Positions 5,919 through 9,597 of a stretch of DNA of 9,597 nucleotides are shown here, piece after piece. Source of the DNA: JAAYXU01 sp050942555 (GTDB taxonomy: Bacteria > Bacillota > Clostridia > Christensenellales > UMGS416); contig JBMNNN010000070.1 in the NCBI GenBank assembly GCA_050942555.1, positions 1 through 9,597 of the forward strand, read 5' to 3'. A program made the position numbers and the translations under genes. Numbering within the stretch: the stretch's first letter is position 1; every line of letters begins with the position of its first letter. The notes beneath the pieces were generated by a model. It saw nothing but the letters and a program-made list of their open reading frames with translations. It was not told the DNA's origin and ran no database searches.

Positions 5919-6986
5919 ATGGCGGGCATGCTGCATTATTTCGCGGACGGAAACACTGCGCGCGGTTATATTTCGCTGCTGGAATCGAACCTGTCGGGCG
6001 TGCGCCACCTGATCGTCGTGGAGGGCGGCAGCGTCAGCGACAGGTCCCAGGCCATCCATGAGATGGGTCTCAGGTGGTCTCAAAATGGCCACGACGCCGA
6101 GTTCCTGCACTGCGCGATGGATCACGGCACGATCGACGCGGTGATATTTCCGGGTCTGGGCGCCGCGATCGTGGACGGCGCGTCGCACGAAGCGCCGATA
6201 CCCGCGGGCGCACAGGCAGTGACGGTGCGAGCCGGAGATCCGTTCGGGTCGCAGGCGGAGCGGGAGGCCGCACAGGCGATGGACCGGGAGATAAGGGGCG
6301 AGCTGGACGCCGCGTACCGCGCGTTCGCCCGGGCGCTGGCCATACACGATGCGTGGGAGAGGTGCTATATCGAGAGCATGGACTTTGAGCGGGCGGACCG
6401 GCTCTCCGCGGAAATCATCGACTCCTGCCTGGGCGACGCCGCCGGCGGCGGGGAGCCCGCGGTCAAGCGCCGCTTCCTGGGAGCGGCCACGCCGCTGGGG
6501 CCCATCGACTATGTACCGGGCATCATTCAGGGCGTCCGCAGACGGATCTATCTGAAGGGACGGCCGGGAACCGGAAAATCCACGATACTGAAAAGACTCG
6601 CGGCCGCGGCGCAGGAGCGGGGCTTTGACACCGAAATCTATCACTGCGGCTTTGACCCCCACAGCCTCGACATGGTCGTCGTGCGCAGCATCGGCATTGC
6701 GGTATTCGACAGCACCGCGCCCCACGAATATTTCCCGGGCGACGGGGACGAAACGATCGACCTGTACGCGCGCCTTATCAGGCCCGGCACCGACGAGCGC
6801 ATGAGGGAGCGGCTGCGGGACATCGTGTCGGGGTACCGCACGCACATCGCGCGCGGGACCGCCGCGCTGGCCTACGCCAGATCGATCCGCGACCGCGCCC
6901 AGGGCATGGCGGATGACCGCGGGGCGCGGGCGGCACAACTGATAGATGCGCTCGAGCAGGCGCTTGGCGATATCGCCGGAGCATAA
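5919..6986 (+). CDS. Duplicated P-loop NTPase (PRK06851-like), first P-loop degenerate
   Basis: This 355-residue soluble protein has two copies of one NTPase module. Copy 2 (about 208-285) carries a good Walker A, GRPGTGKST (214-222), then YHCGFDPHSLDMVVV and a Walker B-like GIAVFDST. Copy 1 (about 30-107) aligns to it without gaps at an offset of 178 residues (H64/H242, C65/C243, D68/D246, D73/D251, D86/D264). Its Walker A is replaced by GGSVSDRSQ (36-44), with D41 and R42 in place of the glycine and lysine. A helical linker (about 113-180) joins them. The opening HYFADGNTARGYISLLES resembles the uncharacterised Firmicutes family PRK06851, whose function is unknown to me. The ATG at 5919 has AAGGAG 7 nt upstream. 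No clear promoter is visible, so expression may depend on read-through of the leuA terminator or on an unrecognised promoter. It converges on the next gene with a 5-nt gap. Confidence 0.8.
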   Translation: MAGMLHYFADGNTARGYISLLESNLSGVRHLIVVEGGSVSDRSQAIHEMGLRWSQNGHDAEFLHCAMDHGTIDAVIFPGLGAAIVDGASHEAPIPAGAQAVTVRAGDPFGSQAEREAAQAMDREIRGELDAAYRAFARALAIHDAWERCYIESMDFERADRLSAEIIDSCLGDAAGGGEPAVKRRFLGAATPLGPIDYVPGIIQGVRRRIYLKGRPGTGKSTILKRLAAAAQERGFDTEIYHCGFDPHSLDMVVVRSIGIAVFDSTAPHEYFPGDGDETIDLYARLIRPGTDERMRERLRDIVSGYRTHIARGTAALAYARSIRDRAQGMADDRGARAAQLIDALEQALGDIAGA

Positions 6987-6991
6987 CCGCT

Positions 6992-8089
6992 CTACAGCCT
7001 CTCTCCCGCCTCCATCGGCGCGGGCTTCCCGCAGCGGGTCTCCAGGCGGTATACGATGCCCTCGCGACTCGCGTCATGAAATCCCTGCATGATGTCGAGC
7101 ACATGCAGCGTGAGCTCCGCCCCGGCGCGCGGCGGACGCCCTTCCCGCAGCGCATGGGCCATATCGGCCACGCCCAGCCCGCGGCTGTTGTCCGCGTAGC
7201 CGTGCGTGAGCGGGATCTCCTCCCAGCCGTCGTCGCCCGACGCGCCCTTCAGCAGCACCGGCCCGCCGAACGTATTGGGATCGGGGACCGACAGGCTGCC
7301 CCGGCTTCCGTATATCTCGATGCGGGGCAGATGCGCTCCCCATATGTCGAAGCTCGTGATGATGGTGCCGATGGCTCCCGACGCGAAGTGGATCAGCCCG
7401 GCCACATGGGTGGGCACCTCCACGTCGATGATCTGTCCGGCCTTTTTCCCGGAGGCGACGGTGCGCGTCGGGAACGTGATCCGCGCGGCCCCGGCGACCG
7501 CCTCCACCGGCCCCATCAGGTTCACGAGGGCTGTCAGATAATACGGCCCCATATCGAACATCGGCCCGCCACCGGCCTTGTAGTAGAACTCGGGATCGGG
7601 GTGCCAGCTCTCGTGGCCATGGTTGGTCATGAAGGCCACGGCGGCGACAGGCTCGCCGATCCGGCCCTCGTCGATCAGCCTGCGGCATGTCTGTATGCCG
7701 CCCCCCAGGAACGTATCGGGCGCTCCGCCTGCCAGGAGCCCCTTCCGGCGGGCCAGGCGTACGATGGCCTGCCCGTCTTCGCGCGCGATCGAAAGCGGCT
7801 TTTCCACATAGACATGCTTCCCGGCCTTCAGCGCCGCAAGGCACAAAGGCGCGTGCGCGGGCGGCGTCGTCAGGTTCACGACGATGTCGATCTCGGGATC
7901 CTTAAGCAGCGCTTCGGCGCTTTCATATACCTTTGGAATACCATATTTCCGGGCGGCAGCCGCAGCGCGCTCGGGTATGAGATCGAAAACCCCGCGCACC
8001 GTCAGGATATCGAACAGGCCGGTCATGTTATTAAGATATATGTCGCTGATATTTCCGCAGCCAATGACTGCAACTTTGACCCTGTCCAT
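6992..8089 (-). CDS. Gfo/Idh/MocA-family NAD(P)-dependent oxidoreductase
   Basis: This 365-residue dehydrogenase likely oxidises or reduces a sugar, polyol or inositol-type substrate in the cytoplasm. The N-terminal Rossmann fold has VAVIGCGNIS (6-15), the dinucleotide-binding glycine motif. VNLTTPPAHA (71-80) and HVYVEKPLS (92-100) follow, with E96-K97-P98 the family hallmark and K97 the usual catalytic lysine. The C-terminal alpha/beta domain contains GGGPMFDMGPYYLTAL (173-188), where D179 and Y183 or Y184 occupy the position of the family's D-x3-H site. No signal peptide is present. The ATG at 8089 is preceded by AGGAGG (8095-8100), which overlaps the stop codon of the ThuA-domain gene, so the two are translationally coupled. 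The substrate cannot be read from the sequence. Co-occurrence with ThuA-domain genes is common and suggests carbohydrate catabolism. Confidence 0.95.
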   Translation of the reverse strand: MDRVKVAVIGCGNISDIYLNNMTGLFDILTVRGVFDLIPERAAAAARKYGIPKVYESAEALLKDPEIDIVVNLTTPPAHAPLCLAALKAGKHVYVEKPLSIAREDGQAIVRLARRKGLLAGGAPDTFLGGGIQTCRRLIDEGRIGEPVAAVAFMTNHGHESWHPDPEFYYKAGGGPMFDMGPYYLTALVNLMGPVEAVAGAARITFPTRTVASGKKAGQIIDVEVPTHVAGLIHFASGAIGTIITSFDIWGAHLPRIEIYGSRGSLSVPDPNTFGGPVLLKGASGDDGWEEIPLTHGYADNSRGLGVADMAHALREGRPPRAGAELTLHVLDIMQGFHDASREGIVYRLETRCGKPAPMEAGERL

Positions 8090-8098
8090 CGCGCCCTC

Positions 8099-8803
8099 CT
8101 ATAGCAGGCCCCGTGGATCAAGCCCGCGCTCCCGCGCGATCTGCCTGCCCTCTGCCGCCCACAGCATGCCCCGCAGCATCGTCAGTTGTGCCTCGGGGAT
8201 GTCGAATACGTCGTCGTGATGCCCTAGGCTCGAGTAGAAGACCCGGCCATACCCCCACATCTTGGTCCAGAGCACCGGCACATCGACCGCGCCGTTGGTG
8301 GTGTGGTAGCCCCTGGCGACCGGAAAGCGCGTGTGAGCCAGCACATTGACAGCCGGATCGACATGCACATAGTACTGCTCCGACGACACGTCGAAGTCGT
8401 CCACGCCCTCCACGATCGGACTTGCGGCGTTGCGAGCGATGTACACCCGGTAGGGGGTTCCATCGTTGCCCGGATGGGCGACCCACTGCCCGCCGGTCAT
8501 GAACTGCCACAGCGTGCTCTGCCGGAAGGAGTCGCACATACCGCCGTGGCATCCCGCCAGCCCCACGCCCGAAGCCACCGCTTCGCTGACGGCCGTCTCC
8601 TGCTCCCGCGTGATCGACCCCATCGTCCAGACTGGCACGATCAGGCTGAGCTCCGCGAGCCCGGTGTCCAGCAGCGCGTCCAGCGTATCGGACACCGTCA
8701 CGTCGAATCCTTCCCCTGTAAGCAACCGCGCGAACCGCGCCGATACCAGCTCGGGCTCATGGCCCTCCCAGCCGCCCTGTACGATCAATGCTTTCGGACT
8801 CAT
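8099..8803 (-). CDS. ThuA-domain protein (trehalose-utilisation type)
   Basis: This 234-residue protein has the flavodoxin/glutamine-amidotransferase-like fold of the ThuA family (PF06283). Recognisable parts are KALIVQGGWEGHEPEL (4-19), AGCHGGMCDSFR (83-94, the histidine turn at H86), TGGQWVAHPGND (103-114), SSEQYYVHVDP (140-150), a WTKMWGYGRVFYSSLGHH stretch (179-196) and a helical C-terminus with LRGMLWAAEG. The length is typical for the family. ThuA proteins were named from trehalose use in rhizobia; work on relatives links them to oxidised-sugar metabolism, but the reaction here is unknown. There is no signal peptide, so it is cytoplasmic. The ATG at 8803 has GAGG (8811-8814) 7 nt upstream. 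It is the first gene of a two-gene operon with the Gfo/Idh/MocA enzyme (9-nt gap) and has an extended -10 promoter just upstream. Confidence 0.93.
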   Translation of the reverse strand: MSPKALIVQGGWEGHEPELVSARFARLLTGEGFDVTVSDTLDALLDTGLAELSLIVPVWTMGSITREQETAVSEAVASGVGLAGCHGGMCDSFRQSTLWQFMTGGQWVAHPGNDGTPYRVYIARNAASPIVEGVDDFDVSSEQYYVHVDPAVNVLAHTRFPVARGYHTTNGAVDVPVLWTKMWGYGRVFYSSLGHHDDVFDIPEAQLTMLRGMLWAAEGRQIARERGLDPRGLL

Positions 8804-8833
8804 GCTTTCACCTCGTTCCCACAGATTGACTCC

Positions 8834-8842
8834 ATTATAACA
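8834..8842 (-). promoter_or_regulatory. Extended -10 promoter of the thuA-like operon
   Basis: On the minus strand TGTTATAAT gives a perfect -10 TATAAT (8834-8839) preceded by TGT (8840-8842), an extended -10. At the -35 distance (17 bp) there is only TATGAA (8857-8862), a poor match. Such promoters often need an activator or rely on the TG element. A direct repeat TATCGT with 9-bp period (plus-strand 8861-8866 and 8870-8875) overlaps this region and could be a regulator site. Confidence 0.65.
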
Positions 8843-9004
8843 AATATCCCCCGGCTTTCATATCGTCTTTATCGTTTTGAGCCGCAGCGCCCGACGCGCA
8901 GCTGCCGCGGAGAACCCGACGCCCGCATTGTGAAGACGGGGTATAAACGGTCTTTCACCGTTTTCACCGGCCTTGTAAGCGCCGCGAAAAAGTAGTAAAC
9001 TACT
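8843..9004. other. Intergenic region upstream of the thuA promoter and the atpD-like frame
   Basis: No gene is supported here. There is a 7-bp hairpin, AAACGGT (8945-8951) with ACCGTTT (8957-8963), and a doubled TTTCACCG (8953-8960, 8962-8969). Two stop codons in different frames (TAG 8993-8995, TAA 8996-8998) lie inside an inverted repeat, AGTAGT (8991-8996) and ACTACT (8999-9004), immediately before the atpD-like frame. I see no ribosome binding site and no convincing plus-strand promoter. Confidence 0.5.
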
Positions 9005-9007
9005 GTA

Positions 9008-9597
9008 CCAAAGATCCTGGTTCAGATCACAGGGCCTGTGCTGGATGTGTTCTTCCCGTCGGGCAGGGTCCCGGAAACGCTAAACCGATTGGTGGCGCAG
9101 GACGGCGCGACCAGGGTCAATATGGAGGTCGCGCAGCATCTCGGAGAGGGCACCGTCCGCTGCATCGCGATGGAGGCGACCGAGGAGCTGTACCGGGGCA
9201 TGCGGGTTTATGACACCGGCTCCCCCATCACGGTACCGGTCGGAGATGGGCTCCTGGGGCGCGCCGTGGACGCGCTGGGCAGGAGTATCGACGGAAACGG
9301 CGAAATTAAGGCTCAGGAGTACTGGCCCATTCACCGCCCGGCCCCGGCGCTGGCCGAGCAGCAGCCGGTCACGTCGCTGTTTGAGACCGGCATCAAGGTG
9401 ATCGATTTGCTGGAGCCCTACGCGAAGGGCGGAAAGATCGGTCTTTTCGGCGGCGCGGGCGTGGAAAGACGGTGCTGATACTCGAGCTCATCCACAACTT
9501 CGCGACCGCGCACGGCGGGCTGTCGGTGTTCACGGGCGTGGGCGAACGCAGCCGCGAGGGCAACGACATGCTCCGCGAGATGGTCGAGTCGGGCATG
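9008..9597 (+). pseudogene. atpD: F1 ATP synthase beta subunit, N-terminal part: no start codon, frameshift in Walker A
   Basis: The frame encodes the N-terminal beta-barrel and the start of the nucleotide-binding domain of F1-ATPase beta, the catalytic subunit of ATP synthase. Recognisable parts are KILVQITGPVLDVFFPSG, EVAQHLGEGTVRCIAM, DTGSPITVPVGDGLLGR, SIDGNG, and FETGIKVIDLLEPYAKGG followed by GLFGGAGV. The expected next residues GKT are lost because one G is missing near 9463-9464 (GTGGAAAG instead of GTGGGAAAG), and the frame stops at TGA 9476-9478. In the neighbouring frame the protein continues to the window end as KTVLILELIHNFATAHGG and TGVGERSREGNDM. At the 5' end the frame opens after TAA 8996-8998 with no ATG, GTG or TTG before the conserved GPV (9032-9040), and no ribosome binding site. 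The GTG at 9038 is that conserved valine, not a start. No atpG precedes it. It is a decayed copy or carries sequence errors. Confidence 0.85.

Noticed and set aside
5904..6938. Long open frame (344 codons) on the minus strand opposite the P-loop NTPase gene.
   Set aside because: It is a shadow of the + strand gene caused by high GC: the translation is low-complexity, rich in R/A/G/P/V/H, with no recognisable domain, and the + frame has the Walker A and a good ribosome binding site.
7076..8104. Long open frame (342 codons) on the + strand opposite the Gfo/Idh/MocA gene.
   Set aside because: It is an antisense shadow; the minus strand has clear Rossmann and EKP motifs and a ribosome binding site, while this frame shows no family resemblance.
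8945..8963. Hairpin AAACGGT/ACCGTTT as an intrinsic terminator.
   Set aside because: The stem is only 7 bp, there is no proper T tract after it, and no plus-strand gene upstream needs it.
8303..8995. Open frame of 230 codons on + opposite the ThuA gene, ending just before atpD; I considered it as a remnant of atpG.
   Set aside because: Its last residues do not resemble the conserved AtpG C-terminus, and the rest is antisense to a well-supported ThuA gene.
9455..9480. Programmed -1 frameshift as an explanation for the broken atpD frame.
   Set aside because: No slippery heptamer of the X XXY YYZ type fits at GTGGAAAG, atpD is not known to use frameshifting, and the defect is a simple G-run indel.

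Overview
The window looks like a chromosomal segment of a high-GC Gram-positive bacterium of the Clostridia/Firmicutes type. The evidence is two T-box riboswitch leaders with UGGUACCGCGG motifs, strong AGGAGG-like ribosome binding sites, intrinsic terminators with T tracts, a TelA-family gene and the type-3 (archaeal/eukaryal-like) prolyl-tRNA synthetase. No species can be named from the sequence. I see no IS element, phage gene, CRISPR array, tRNA or rRNA gene.

Left part (1-3466): the 3' end of a telA-like gene is followed after 9 nt by a cob(I)alamin adenosyltransferase gene (cobO/btuR type), both on +. This pair converges, with no gap between stop codons, on a minus-strand operon of proS (prolyl-tRNA synthetase) followed after 6 nt by a PflX/COG1313-like radical SAM gene.

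Centre (3467-4173): a 707-nt region without a gene holds two divergent T-box leaders, each with its own promoter, T-box motif and terminator. The minus-strand leader controls proS (and probably the radical SAM gene), and its predicted specifier codon is CCC (Pro). The plus-strand leader controls leuA (2-isopropylmalate synthase, long type 2 form), and its predicted specifier codon is CUG (Leu). Charging of tRNA-Pro and of tRNA-Leu would thus be sensed back to back. leuA ends in a strong intrinsic terminator.

Right part (5919-9597): after leuA lies a 355-aa protein made of two copies of a P-loop NTPase module, the first copy with a ruined Walker A. It converges (5-nt gap) on a minus-strand two-gene operon of a ThuA-domain protein and a Gfo/Idh/MocA oxidoreductase, probably for sugar or polyol catabolism, driven by an extended -10 promoter. 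At the right edge is the start of an F1 ATP synthase beta subunit gene (atpD-like). It has no usable start codon, no ribosome binding site and a one-base deletion inside the Walker A codons, so as given it is a broken gene or carries a sequence error.

Most genes are ordinary housekeeping or metabolic genes. The points that deserve a second look are the divergent T-box pair, the radical SAM gene under proline T-box control, the duplicated NTPase with one dead P-loop, and the damaged atpD.
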